DNA of 41,721 nt. Source: JANMOK01 sp031415055 (GTDB taxonomy: Bacteria > Pseudomonadota > Alphaproteobacteria > Rhodobacterales > Rhodobacteraceae). Where the stretch lies: assembly GCA_031415055.1 (NCBI GenBank), contig JANOQZ010000041.1, positions 1-41,721 of the forward strand, read 5' to 3'. Position numbers and translations under genes: made by a program. The notes under the pieces are model-generated. The model ran no database searches and was not told the origin of the DNA. It saw only the letters and a program-made list of their open reading frames with translations. How positions within the stretch are numbered: the first letter of the stretch is position 1; each line of letters starts with the position of its first letter. Positions 25,308-34,390 of this stretch are shown here, one piece after another.

Positions 25308-26287
25308 CCCAAATCACCAACTCCATAACCCACTGAAATCGCTTTTCTCGCCTCTGCGTCGGCAATTTTGAAGGCCTCACAATGCGCTAGGGCGATGGCA
25401 TACTTCAGGCTTCCGACACCCGCCCTGATCGGCAGATCGATGCGAGGAAAGCCGTCCCGCACATCATGCCATTCGGGGTCGCTGACGACCCAACGAGTCT
25501 CGGAATAATCGTCCTCCATGCGAAAGCCGGTGGCAGAGACTGCAGTTTCCCAAAGCAACTCCACATCGGCATCGCTGCCCAGGAAACGCGAAGCAGCGAG
25601 TTCGACGAAGAAATCCAGACTGTTCCCGAAAGGCTCCGCCACCTTGTCCACGGCCAGAACACTTAACCAGAGCCTATGATCATCCACGTCGGCAAGTTGA
25701 AATTCGTTCGATATTTGGACGTAGGGTTGCGAAGCAGAGCGGCGCGCCTTCACCTCGATGCAATGCCCGTGAAGTTCAAAATCCTTCGGGCTGCCCATCG
25801 GCCCGGTCCAGGCCGTGATCGCCGCTCGTGGCCCTATGATGTCTGACAGCCATTCAAGCACGGCCAGTTCGCCGATCAGCCCCTTCTGCTCCTCATCCGT
25901 CAGACCATCCCCCCGACCTCCGCGCAAAAGATGATGCCAACGGCAGGTCCGCCCGATGGCTCGAGTCAAGGCCTCGGCTTCCGTCGTGGCTTGTTCCGCG
26001 CAACCAACTACGTCGCGGCAAAGAGTTTCGAACAACTCCAACTGAGCGTGATCCTTGAGACGGAGGTAAAATGTCGGACCGCTCGTCAACGCGGCAAGAC
26101 CTGTTTCGAGGCTGCGCAGCTTTGGCAGCTTTGGAGCAGGAACTGGTGGTGCCCGCAGCATAAGCGCAAGGGCAGGATCTTCTCGCGGCACGATCACCCA
26201 GAAGAAGCCCCATTTGCCCGCATGATTTACCCGACGGGAGTCGACACCACCCTGTCCCAGTCCTTTCCAGGGGGTGTCACTCAACAT
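25304..26287 (-). CDS. PD-(D/E)XK-motif protein (DUF4420)
   Basis: This 327-aa protein has a nuclease-like core: Glu140 in KGLIGELAVLEWL, Asp169 in GSPKDFEL and Glu178-Val-Lys180 in CIEVKARRS, matching E..D..ExK of restriction-type nucleases. MLSDTPWKGL at 26287 is chosen as start; it overlaps the Z1 stop by 11 bases. In MutL-Z1-AIPR operons this family is the likely DNA-cutting subunit. Target specificity cannot be read; the co-encoded cytosine methyltransferase presumably protects host DNA. Confidence 0.87.
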   Translation of the reverse strand: MLSDTPWKGLGQGGVDSRRVNHAGKWGFFWVIVPREDPALALMLRAPPVPAPKLPKLRSLETGLAALTSGPTFYLRLKDHAQLELFETLCRDVVGCAEQATTEAEALTRAIGRTCRWHHLLRGGRGDGLTDEEQKGLIGELAVLEWLSDIIGPRAAITAWTGPMGSPKDFELHGHCIEVKARRSASQPYVQISNEFQLADVDDHRLWLSVLAVDKVAEPFGNSLDFFVELAASRFLGSDADVELLWETAVSATGFRMEDDYSETRWVVSDPEWHDVRDGFPRIDLPIRAGVGSLKYAIALAHCEAFKIADAEARKAISVGYGVGDLG

Positions 26288-29021
26288 CGCCTGCCGCCTC
26301 GTCTTCGTCTTCGTCAGCCCCAAAGAGTTCGCGCATTTTTATCGTGTTCACGACATATTCAACCCGACCGCCATTCAGGTCGGAGTTCGGGAAGCTGATG
26401 CTCCAGGCAATAACTGGCTCTCTCGGCAAATCGCCACCTTGGCCATCTGACTTCACCCGTATCAGGCGCACGATCAGCAACGGGTCGTCACGCACGTCTC
26501 GGTAAATTCTGTCAGGTATTGTCTTGGGAATCGCTTCTCCCTTATCTCTGAGGTCCGCCTCGAATTTCCTAAGCGCTGCCTCTGCACGATCGGGGCGTAC
26601 GCCGACCTTTTCGTCCCCAGGTGATCCGAGGCGGCGACTTGACCCACTGATCGCAAGGACGTCTTTCTGCAATTCGGCAATGCCGACCGCCCGCTCGGCC
26701 TGACCGAGTGGCACACCAAGGATCTCTGACCGCGCGTCCGGATCATCGTCGTTGACGCTTGCAAGCAGAACATCCCATGTCGCGAGTTCGACCTGCGCCC
26801 GCTCATCGATATAGCGTCCGACCAACATCGGGTCGGTAAGCGGATCGGCACGATCATTTCGGAACCGGATCAGAAAGTCCCGTACCAATGCAATCGGAAC
26901 ACCGCGCAGGAGATAGCCCCGCCCGATTTTCGTCGACGCATTCGGGTCAAAACCGCCAGCACGCAGTGCTTCAACGAACATCGCCGCAACCTTGCGATTG
27001 TGCTTCAAAGTGTCGTCCACTGCCGACAACCGCGTAGTTTCGATGAACCGGTTTGCGAGGCCCACCTTCATTGGCAGAATCTGGCCGGAACCCATTTTGT
27101 TGCGGGCGGTCACGATGAGGGTTTCTGGATGGCTTCGCACTGCCAGCCCGAAATCCTCGGGAGTGGCATTGGCAAGCTCCATGCGCTTCAAATCGAGTTG
27201 CAGTTCCTCCATTGCCTCCAAAATATGCGCATACCAGCCGACGCCATCGCTTGGCATCCAGATCCGGCACAGGTCTTCGTAGCCAGGCCGGTATCCGAAC
27301 CAGCGGCCCATCTGCATTAGGGTGTCGTACATCACTGAGTTGCGCAGGAAATACGACACCGTCAGCCCCTCTAGGGTCAGACCTCGCGACAGCGAAAACC
27401 CCCCGACGGCAATGACGGACTGCCCAAATTCACCGCGATCATCATATTTCAGCGCACCGGATGTCTTGGAACTGTTCACTTCTATGATCTGCGCTCCTGC
27501 CAGAACCTCATAAAGTCTGTTCTGGACATCACGCCAAACCAAAGCATCTTCCAGGTCCGAGAATTCCTCGGCCCATACAACGTGCAGTGCCGCGATTTCA
27601 GGGTTTTCGAGCGCCGCAGTGCCCTTGCCCGCATCAACGGTAACGGCGTTGCGGATGCCTTCAACAAAATCGGCGATCCGGCTGCGCAATTTGCTCTGCA
27701 TGCCGGTAAATCGCGACGCGTTGACCAACATCGAGGCATGCTGAGACGCTTGCCCACGCACATTTCGAATGGCCCGTGCGACGAAGAATGCCCTGACTGC
27801 GCGGATCAGGCTTGGAGGCAACATGCCCAAATCATGGTCGATCTTATGGCTGACAGGCAGAAAGTCCTCGTTGTCACTGATATAGCGGATGTGCTGATCG
27901 CGGTTTTCGACAAAGACCTTGTGCGCGCCGAAATAATTCGTCGGCGCGTCCAACCCGATGATGAAATGGCGGGGAAACAGATCCTGTTTGAAGACATCGT
28001 CTTCGCGGTCTGGGTCGATGAAGATGTTGGCAAACGGAGTTGCCGTGTAACCAACATAACAGCTGCGCCGGAAGATACCCAATAGTTCGCGGATCTGGCC
28101 GTTGATCCGCGCCACCTCTTCGCGACCATGCTTAATGTTGATTGAAGCGTTGTCGGCTTCGTCGTCGATCAGCAGCATCGGCTGCTCGACCATCTGCGAT
28201 CCGGTCGATACGGAATGTTCCTGCAGCCATTCGACAAGGTTTTTCATCGTGCTGGCATTCTTCTTGATCACCAGGACCACCGGCACGTTGTAGGAACTGA
28301 TCTGGCTGGTGTTGGTGGTGGCCGTCGCCTTGTTGAAATCCTTGATGGTGTTGGTCAGTGACACTGGAAAATGACGCTGGTCGAAAATGCCGACTCCAAT
28401 AATCTTCTGCTTCTTGCCCTTGTCTCGCGAAGCCAACCGTGCGGTGTCGCGACCGATGAATCCCTCGTCGATCCTGCCTTGCGTCTGGTTGCGCAGATTA
28501 TTGTGGATGCCCGCGATGACGACGATCAGGCGGTACCCCGCGTCCGCCGCCTTGCAAACGAGGCCCGTATAATTGGCCGTCTTGCCGCTTTGCACATGGC
28601 CTACGACCATGCCCCGACGGCTCCAGTCCGACATGTCGCGCGGGTTGCCAAGCCTGTCGAGAATCTTGTCCGTCACCTCATCCGTGGCCCGCACGACCCC
28701 CGGAGGCCGACCGTCTTGCGCCAGAAGTCGACGATACCGATCCCAGTAGTACGGCTCGATCAGGCCGTTCACCTTGGCATCCAGCAACCAGGGCTTGAAG
28801 TCGACGGCATCGACTGTGGCTCCCAGCCCCATGCTGATGCCATGCTTTTCCTCGAATAAACGCGCGAGGGATTCGGCCTCATCGTCATTGATGGTATCAA
28901 CGAACTGGCGACGACCCCGTTCTGCCTGAATAATCTCGCGGATCACTTCCGGCGTTGGTCTCGTTTCCATTGAAAGGACGGCGGATACAATAAATTCAAG
29001 ATTGCCAATATGTTCGTTCAT
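26277..29021 (-). CDS. Z1-domain superfamily-2 ATPase
   Basis: This 914-aa protein has a P-loop GHVQSGKTANYTGL (141-154), Walker B LLIDDEAD (283-290) and motif GYTATPFANIF (324-334), then the Z1 region with GGFSLSRGLTLEGLTVSYF and MGRWFGYRPGYEDLCR. These are the marks of Z1-type helicase-like proteins in restriction and defence operons with MORC/MutL ATPases. It probably acts as the DNA translocase. Its start overlaps the ATPase gene by 4 bases and its stop overlaps DUF4420 by 11 bases. A Glu/Asp-rich tail (DEDEDEAAGDVE) ends the protein. Confidence 0.93.
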   Translation of the reverse strand: MNEHIGNLEFIVSAVLSMETRPTPEVIREIIQAERGRRQFVDTINDDEAESLARLFEEKHGISMGLGATVDAVDFKPWLLDAKVNGLIEPYYWDRYRRLLAQDGRPPGVVRATDEVTDKILDRLGNPRDMSDWSRRGMVVGHVQSGKTANYTGLVCKAADAGYRLIVVIAGIHNNLRNQTQGRIDEGFIGRDTARLASRDKGKKQKIIGVGIFDQRHFPVSLTNTIKDFNKATATTNTSQISSYNVPVVLVIKKNASTMKNLVEWLQEHSVSTGSQMVEQPMLLIDDEADNASINIKHGREEVARINGQIRELLGIFRRSCYVGYTATPFANIFIDPDREDDVFKQDLFPRHFIIGLDAPTNYFGAHKVFVENRDQHIRYISDNEDFLPVSHKIDHDLGMLPPSLIRAVRAFFVARAIRNVRGQASQHASMLVNASRFTGMQSKLRSRIADFVEGIRNAVTVDAGKGTAALENPEIAALHVVWAEEFSDLEDALVWRDVQNRLYEVLAGAQIIEVNSSKTSGALKYDDRGEFGQSVIAVGGFSLSRGLTLEGLTVSYFLRNSVMYDTLMQMGRWFGYRPGYEDLCRIWMPSDGVGWYAHILEAMEELQLDLKRMELANATPEDFGLAVRSHPETLIVTARNKMGSGQILPMKVGLANRFIETTRLSAVDDTLKHNRKVAAMFVEALRAGGFDPNASTKIGRGYLLRGVPIALVRDFLIRFRNDRADPLTDPMLVGRYIDERAQVELATWDVLLASVNDDDPDARSEILGVPLGQAERAVGIAELQKDVLAISGSSRRLGSPGDEKVGVRPDRAEAALRKFEADLRDKGEAIPKTIPDRIYRDVRDDPLLIVRLIRVKSDGQGGDLPREPVIAWSISFPNSDLNGGRVEYVVNTIKMRELFGADEDEDEAAGDVE

Positions 29022-30495
29022 TTAGTGGCCCTTTCATCGACGGTTTCCTGAATGATGCGCTGGGTTGCTTCCCATGACGATCTGAACGGATCGACATCCT
29101 TGAGCATGGACCTGATTGTTTCGAGATCAAACTTTCTTTCCAATAGTCTGACAAGGGTCGAGTGGACCGCTTGCGTCAACGCTTCCTCCTCCACGGTGTC
29201 TGACTTTACCTGCTCGGGATTTCCGGCCATGTCGGCGTGCAGCGCATCGATGGGTAGGGATGCCCCAACTAACGAGATGCAATTGAAGAACCCCCGCCGC
29301 AAGCTTTCAGGTAGACTTTCCGCAAAATCGGCGAAGGCCGGATGGTCCCCGTTGGGGCGATAACGGACTGTGTCATCAATCATGATTCGGAGCCACATCG
29401 GCAACCTGTTTTGGTCAACCAGTTTCTGGCCGCGTTTGCGATAGGTGCGCCTTGATCCATCAGAGATTCGGTCCAGCACTTTCTTAAGTCGATCACGCAC
29501 CACCGGCGGCAGTTGCGCAGAGGATTTCTTGACGTCAATTTTCCAAGCCGCATCCATGCTGTTGGGAATATCGACCCGCACACGGCACAGCTTGGTCAGC
29601 TCGGATTGCCGACACAAACCAAACCAAGTGCCGTGAATGATCAGTCGGCGGCCGCGGTAGAGATAAAAGCCTTGCGATTTCAAATGACCTTCCGGTCCAC
29701 CGAGCTCGTCCCAAGCGGATTGGGTCATCGCTTGGTGGTGAGGCAATGTGATGCTCTGGATGACGACATCACCCGTTCGGAGCGGCAAAGTCTCTTCCGG
29801 GTCCATGATCGTCGCAGCTGCCTGCGGGCAAACGGATCAATTGGTTTGAGCAGCCGACCGTTTAGAAAGAGATTCAGAGGCTTTTTTGGAGATTCCATGA
29901 ACCGATGAAACACCAAGCGCAGATGGCGTTCCGCTGCAGCGATCAGTTGGTTGACGACTTCTCCACGCTTCGTTTTGTCAGAGCCGAAGCTGCCCGCCAG
30001 TCGATCCAGTTTCTCCCAAATAATCAGTGTTCCGGACAGGCCAAGCCTTTGCGCCCAAGGTCGATTGCCCGCATCGTTGAATACGTCGATCTCCCATCTG
30101 TTCGTTTTCGCGACCTTGTCCAGATCCCAGACCGCAGACGAGGCGACGCCGTCTTTTTTCGTGATGACCGTCAGACGCCGACATTGCGAAAAACTTGCGC
30201 TCTTCATGCCAAGCCCGAAACGGCCCAGATCGGGTTCATCCCTTGATTCTAGAGGGTTGCGACTGCCGGGACGCATCGCTGCGATCAACTCGACTTCCGT
30301 CATGCCTTTTCCGTCATCGAGAATACCGACTACTGGCTCGTCCGCCATCGCGTCGGATAGGATTTCGACCCGGTGCGCTCCCGCTGTCACGGCGTTGTCG
30401 ACTATGTCGGCCAGCGCCGTTTCCAGAGAATAACCAATGTCCCGCAGCCCTTCGATCAACGCTGCAGCGCGCGGAGTAGCATCCGCCGATCGCAT
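29018..30495 (-). pseudogene. GHKL (MutL/MORC-like) ATPase, split by one frameshift
   Basis: The N-terminal part (30495 to about 29833) is a Bergerat-fold ATPase with N-box ADIVDNAV (29-36), DDGKGM (60-65) and GRFGLGMKSASF (91-102). The C-terminal part (about 29830 to 29018) reads in another frame: CPQAAATIMDPEETLPLRTG. Restoring one base in the AAA at 29830-29832 (TTT on the coding strand) rejoins them as LKPIDPFCPQAAATI, the expected family sequence. As written, the first reading frame runs out within about 35 unrelated residues and the second fragment could start at 29806. The C-terminal domain is otherwise intact and its stop overlaps the Z1 start by 4 bases, so the lesion is recent, reversible or a sequencing error. 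ATG 30495 was chosen by motif distance. Confidence 0.82.
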
Positions 30496-30621
30496 TTTGG
30501 CCACTGAATTCACTCGCAGTATCCGATTATTGATCCCGATAATGCACTTCACCCTTTTTGATGGCTTAACGCAACGCCACAACCAAGTTTGGCGCGCAGT
30601 TCATTTTGTTGGTAGACGTCA

Positions 30622-32217
30622 TTAGTTTATTTGCGCGTTGGTTCTACCGGGGCCAACAGAATCTTGGCAGTTCTCAGCGTCGAGGTGCGCGAAGATCGGC
30701 AGGATTAACTTGGCGATCTGCCATGCAAGGAACGGTGGCACTGCATTGCCGACCTGAACGTACTGCTGGGTCCGGCTGCCGAGGAAGGTATAGTTGTCAG
30801 GAAAGGTCTGCAGGCGGGCTGCCTCGCGCACCGTCAAGCTGCGGCATTGTGACGGATCGGGATGGATGAAGTAATGCCCGTCCTTGGCGATATGGCTAGT
30901 AACCGTCGATGAGGGGCGGTCGTCAAGCTGGACCCGGAACCGGTCATTGAACTTGCCCGTTTCCCAGTTGCGATGTTTGGGTGCCAGCGCCGCCGGAAAA
31001 TCCGAGGCCTTCGGGCTCACCGCGAAAACTCTGCCGTAGCATGCCGCGAACAAATAACGCGCCAGGTCGGCAGGCATGTGGCCCCTGGTGTCGTTCTGCG
31101 GCAGTTTGGAAAGACCAGGATCGCAAAGCCATTTCCCGAGGTCCGAGGGACAATCGCTCGGCAGCGCCACTCCACCGAGACCGGTCCGGCCAAGAGATGC
31201 CAAGGCTTGGAACTCTACCTTCACCCCGCGCAATTCCAGCCGGAATGCCGATCTAAGGTGCGGGGACAGCCCCTGTAGCGACGCCTCGACCAAGTCAATG
31301 GCGTTGCCTATGGCCACATGCCAAGCAAACACATTATCTGCCTTGCTCAGCCCGCTGCGCATGCGCGGCATGGCCCCAATCACCATGGACACCGTTACAG
31401 GATCAGGCCGCCGGGCCAGTCGCGGCAGCAAGTGCTTGGGCAAGTCATCGGCTACATCCCGGCGCAAGCCTATTATTATGACTCTGTGGCGAGCCTGAGG
31501 AACGCCATGATCCTCGGCACGGACGATGAAATCCAGTGGCCTAGGTTGCGACCCCGGCAGTTGAGGGGATGAAGCGGACAGCGCGAAAAGCTCGTAGTTG
31601 CCGGGACCACCTGCCGCACGGAGATCGGCCATCACTTGGCTGAAGATCGCGCTGCCACGGGCGGCCGCCGACAACATGCCCTTGACGTTCTCCATCACGA
31701 AAGCGGCTGGCGAAAGAGCGGTCAGCACCTTGACGTATTCGTCGTAAAGAAAATTCCGATGGTCAAGATCAGCCTTGTAGCCTGCATTTCCGACGTTTCT
31801 GGAGCGCCCAACCAAGGAATAGGCTTGGCAAGGAGGGCCACCGATCAGCAAGGTTCGGCCACCATATTCTGCCCGGATCGCCCTGATACGCTCGTCGAGT
31901 ATCCGTGCCGCCTCTGGTGTGCCCAACTCGAGGCAAAGCGCTTCGTCTTCCGCCGCTTCCCACTCCAGTGGGTAAAGCATATGCCAGTGAGGCTCCGTGA
32001 TTTTTCCGGCCAACCATGCGTAGTATTCTGCTGGGAACTCGGAAAACCGCCGAAGGAAAGCGCGCAGCCGCAGTGTCTTGTGTGCCGAGGCTTCTTTTTC
32101 CACAGAGAGGTCGATCTGGTACGAACGTCCGCCGACTGCATCGCGCATCGCGGAAAAGCCCTCGCCGAGCCCCCCGGGGCCGGAGAAAAGGTCAATGATG
32201 GCAATCGGTTTGGTCAT
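30622..32217 (-). CDS. DNA (cytosine-5) methyltransferase of the Mza-type operon
   Basis: This 531-aa enzyme has all main C5-methyltransferase motifs: FSGPGGLGEGF (11-21), GGPPCQAYSLVG (126-137, catalytic Cys130), ENVKG (176-180), QARHRVIIIGLRRD, and near the end EAARLQTFPDNYTF and QVGNAVPP. Two insertions, one of about 90 residues between motifs I and IV, make it longer than Dcm. MTKPIAIIDLF at 32217 is the natural start; the upstream in-frame extension lacks family sequence. It modifies host DNA and thereby marks self for the downstream nuclease and ATPase genes. It lies 126 bp ahead of the ATPase and is divergent from vsr. Confidence 0.93.
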   Translation of the reverse strand: MTKPIAIIDLFSGPGGLGEGFSAMRDAVGGRSYQIDLSVEKEASAHKTLRLRAFLRRFSEFPAEYYAWLAGKITEPHWHMLYPLEWEAAEDEALCLELGTPEAARILDERIRAIRAEYGGRTLLIGGPPCQAYSLVGRSRNVGNAGYKADLDHRNFLYDEYVKVLTALSPAAFVMENVKGMLSAAARGSAIFSQVMADLRAAGGPGNYELFALSASSPQLPGSQPRPLDFIVRAEDHGVPQARHRVIIIGLRRDVADDLPKHLLPRLARRPDPVTVSMVIGAMPRMRSGLSKADNVFAWHVAIGNAIDLVEASLQGLSPHLRSAFRLELRGVKVEFQALASLGRTGLGGVALPSDCPSDLGKWLCDPGLSKLPQNDTRGHMPADLARYLFAACYGRVFAVSPKASDFPAALAPKHRNWETGKFNDRFRVQLDDRPSSTVTSHIAKDGHYFIHPDPSQCRSLTVREAARLQTFPDNYTFLGSRTQQYVQVGNAVPPFLAWQIAKLILPIFAHLDAENCQDSVGPGRTNAQIN

Positions 32218-32290
32218 GGACAAGATTGGTTTCCGGAGATGGGCACACCACCTGTCATTCCAGGTTGCCGAACACAAGTAAAGGCTTCGA

Positions 32291-32749
32291 ATGACAGATA
32301 TTGTTGATCAGGTCACTCGGTCCAGAATGATGGCCGGGATCAAAGGCAAGAACTCCCGACCTGAGATGCTCCTTCGGCGAAGCCTTCACCAGCTAGGATT
32401 TCGCTTTCGACTGCATGTTGCCGGGCTTCCCGGTCGCCCCGACCTTTGCCTTCGCAAATACCATGCTGTCATCTTCGTTCATGGGTGTTTTTGGCATCGA
32501 CATGAAAACTGCCGCTTCGGGACCACCCCTCAATCGCGCGAGGAATTCTGGTTACCGAAGTTCAAAGCCACTGTCGAACGCGATTCTCGCAACCAGAAAA
32601 TGTTGAAAGAACAGGGCTGGCGCGTTGCGATCATTTGGGAGTGCTCTCTGCGCCCGACAAAGGCTGGCATCACAATTGATACGGTGGGCAAATGGCTTAA
32701 AACACATGAACCTTTTCTCGAGCTAAGAAAATTCTCGGTGCCGGAATGA
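32291..32749 (+). CDS. vsr: Very short patch repair (Vsr) endonuclease
   Basis: This 152-aa protein is a full Vsr homologue: TRSRMMAGIKGKNSRPE at the N terminus, GRPDLCLRKYHAVIFVHGCF with the catalytic Asp and His region, WHRHENC (zinc ligands) and QREEFW-like SREEFWLPKF. Vsr nicks T:G mismatches produced by deamination of 5-methylcytosine. It starts 73 bp from the divergent C5-methyltransferase, the usual partner, so it limits mutation at the sites that enzyme methylates. The short gap must contain both promoters. Confidence 0.95.
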   Translation: MTDIVDQVTRSRMMAGIKGKNSRPEMLLRRSLHQLGFRFRLHVAGLPGRPDLCLRKYHAVIFVHGCFWHRHENCRFGTTPQSREEFWLPKFKATVERDSRNQKMLKEQGWRVAIIWECSLRPTKAGITIDTVGKWLKTHEPFLELRKFSVPE

Positions 32750-32852
32750 TGCGTCGGCTCGGTGCGTCGTGTCCTTCCCAGTTCCCATGACGCAAGTTGC
32801 TTGGGCAAATCGTCTGCACTCGAGCGAACTTCCGAACCAAGATGGGCCGAAC

Positions 32853-33095
32853 TCATTCACCCACAACCTTCAGCCGCGGCTTCAGCATCTCACCCACCGC
32901 GTTCACCCCGGCGCGCAGCGGCGAGTCGATCAGGTGGGCGTAACGCTGGGTAGTGCCGATCTGGGTGTGGCCGAGCAGCCGCCCAATCATTTCCCCAGCG
33001 AAGCGCCGCCTGAGATTGGCAGGGACGCACCGGTGTGGCACAGATCAAGGATGCGAAAGTCGTGATCGCCGAGTTTAGCGGACCCACCTAGAGTC
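32853..33095 (-). pseudogene. Truncated tyrosine recombinase (phage integrase) C terminus
   Basis: The minus strand encodes, in two frames, GDHDFRILDLCHTGASLPI then EMIGRLLGHTQIGTTQRYAH and a tail ending KPRLKVVGE. This is the C-terminal catalytic part of a tyrosine integrase. A frameshift splits the pieces and the catalytic Arg of the LRHT motif is Cys (LCHT), while the HxxGH-like GHT and the nucleophile Tyr (QRYAH) remain. The N-terminal two thirds are missing. It lies 1.1 kb from tRNA-Ser, so it may be the remnant of an element that used that tRNA. Confidence 0.85.
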
Positions 33096-33824
33096 GTCTT
33101 CTAACGCGGTCTTCGACACGACCTTACTGGCGTCGCCACGACTGCGATAGTGGCCGATCAGCTGTCCTCCTTCCCCATCGTCAACTTCGTCAACACGATG
33201 CATCTCCCAAGTCTTGTCAGGTAGTGGTCGCACTCGGAAGGTCCGGCCATTTTTCCGACAATAGAAGCACTTGGAGCCTCTGACTTGCGTCCACGGACAG
33301 TCTGCCGCCGAAAAAAGCCGCCGCTCACGGTTTTCGCGTGCTTCTGTGAGCTGCCGTTCGCGCTCATGCCGCCGTGCTTCCTGCAGACGCGGCCACTGCT
33401 GAACGACGTATTCTGACAGTCTGCCGATGATCGCGGGCATTTCCGTCCCCGCCGATCGTTCGGCGCGGTAGATTTCTAGGCATTCGTCGCGAAGATCATC
33501 ATCGGGCACTCCAATGTATTCCTTATCGACCATCGTCCGCATTCGCTGTTCGAGATCGGTCGTCGTAAGCGCCGGGCCGGGCAACGAGTTCAGAAAGTCG
33601 AGCATGTCGGCCGTTGGAATCCAACATTCTAGCGCGTCGCCCAGTATCTGCTCGCGGGCGCCAATCCACTTCTTCCAGACTGAGCCGACCTCATCGAGCC
33701 GTTTCACGATTCGAACGGCCAGACGCTCGATCACTCCAGGGTCGCGGAGATGTCGCAACGACGGGCTGCTCGCGTAGTCCCGCAGCAACTGTCGCACGCT
33801 TTCGTTTCTCTGATCGTAGTACAT
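33075..33824 (-). CDS. Hypothetical protein with FYC-type basic C-terminal region
   Basis: This 249-aa protein (MYYDQRNESVRQLLRDYASS) is mostly helical, with a charged region at about 155-185 (EARRHERERQLTEARENRER) that may form a coiled coil. A C-terminal part contains KCFYCRKNGRTFRVRPLPDKTWEMHRV. A second pair of cysteines for a zinc ribbon is not evident. I recognise no family. Its last codons overlap the integrase remnant, so the C terminus may have been altered by that insertion; the natural stop may have been lost. It is the gene nearest to tRNA-Ser inside the island. Confidence 0.6.
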   Translation of the reverse strand: MYYDQRNESVRQLLRDYASSPSLRHLRDPGVIERLAVRIVKRLDEVGSVWKKWIGAREQILGDALECWIPTADMLDFLNSLPGPALTTTDLEQRMRTMVDKEYIGVPDDDLRDECLEIYRAERSAGTEMPAIIGRLSEYVVQQWPRLQEARRHERERQLTEARENRERRLFSAADCPWTQVRGSKCFYCRKNGRTFRVRPLPDKTWEMHRVDEVDDGEGGQLIGHYRSRGDASKVVSKTALEDDSRWVR

Positions 33825-34231
33825 GTTGCACCTTGAGTCTTGGTGGGATCGATCGATACGGAAATCTAGCACTTGACCGTTCTCGTTTCGTGGCCAGACA
33901 AACCGAATGCCTGACGCGCACGTTTTATCGCCGGTGGTAGTCCATGATCATCTGGCAAAATACCAGAAAGTTTGACGCCGGTCGCGCTTTGAGCCGAACA
34001 AGACTGATTTCGAACCTGTTAGAACTTCCTAGAAATTACTCACTGAATCAATGTGTTACAAGCTGACCACTAAATCGGCGCAGTCATCAGCTTTGGAGAA
34101 CTTGGTTCCTCGGAGAGCGGATTTCGGCATTTTGGCCGAAGCCCAGTCAATTGATTCAACACTAAAGTACTGCGTTTCTTTGGGAAAATGAGCGTATCCG
34201 CAGTAAGAGAGATTGTTTCGTGAGTTGAAAG
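33825..34231. other. Non-coding gap between the island and tRNA-Ser
   Basis: These 407 bp are AT-rich relative to the flanks and hold no convincing gene. The frame at 34056-34289 merely translates through the tRNA gene. The region lies 3' of the tRNA, where an integrase-type element would insert, but no second copy of the tRNA 3' end was recognised by eye. Confidence 0.6.
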
Positions 34232-34321
34232 TGGCGGAGGCGGTGGGATTCGAACCCACGGAACGGTCTCCCGTTCGCTCAGTTAGCAACCGAGTGCTTT
34301 CGGCCTCTCAGCCACGCCTCC
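34232..34321 (-). tRNA. tRNA-Ser (anticodon GCT)
   Basis: On the minus strand the sequence starts GGAGGCG and ends CGCCTCC-G-CCA, so the acceptor stem pairs and CCA is encoded. The anticodon loop reads TTGCTAA, giving GCT, which decodes AGC/AGU serine. The T arm has GGTTCGAATCC. The long variable arm (about 20 bases, GAACGGGAGACCGTTC) is typical of class II serine tRNAs. Its 3' end faces the accessory region at lower coordinates. It marks the probable junction between the island and conserved chromosome. Confidence 0.96.
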
Positions 34322-34390
34322 ACCGAGGGGTTTAGCGTGTTCAAGCACGATTTCACAAGAGTGAATTTTCGCGCACTGCCGCTGTCAAAA

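Noticed and set aside
26509..26519. TGTCAGGTAT matching the iteron core (also at 35970-35979)
   Set aside because: Both matches lie in coding DNA of other genes (Z1 protein and the ychF end), are single and unspaced, and appear accidental.
34056..34289. Open frame reading MLTERTGDRSVGSNPTASATF
   Set aside because: This is the translation of the tRNA-Ser gene and its flank, not a protein gene.
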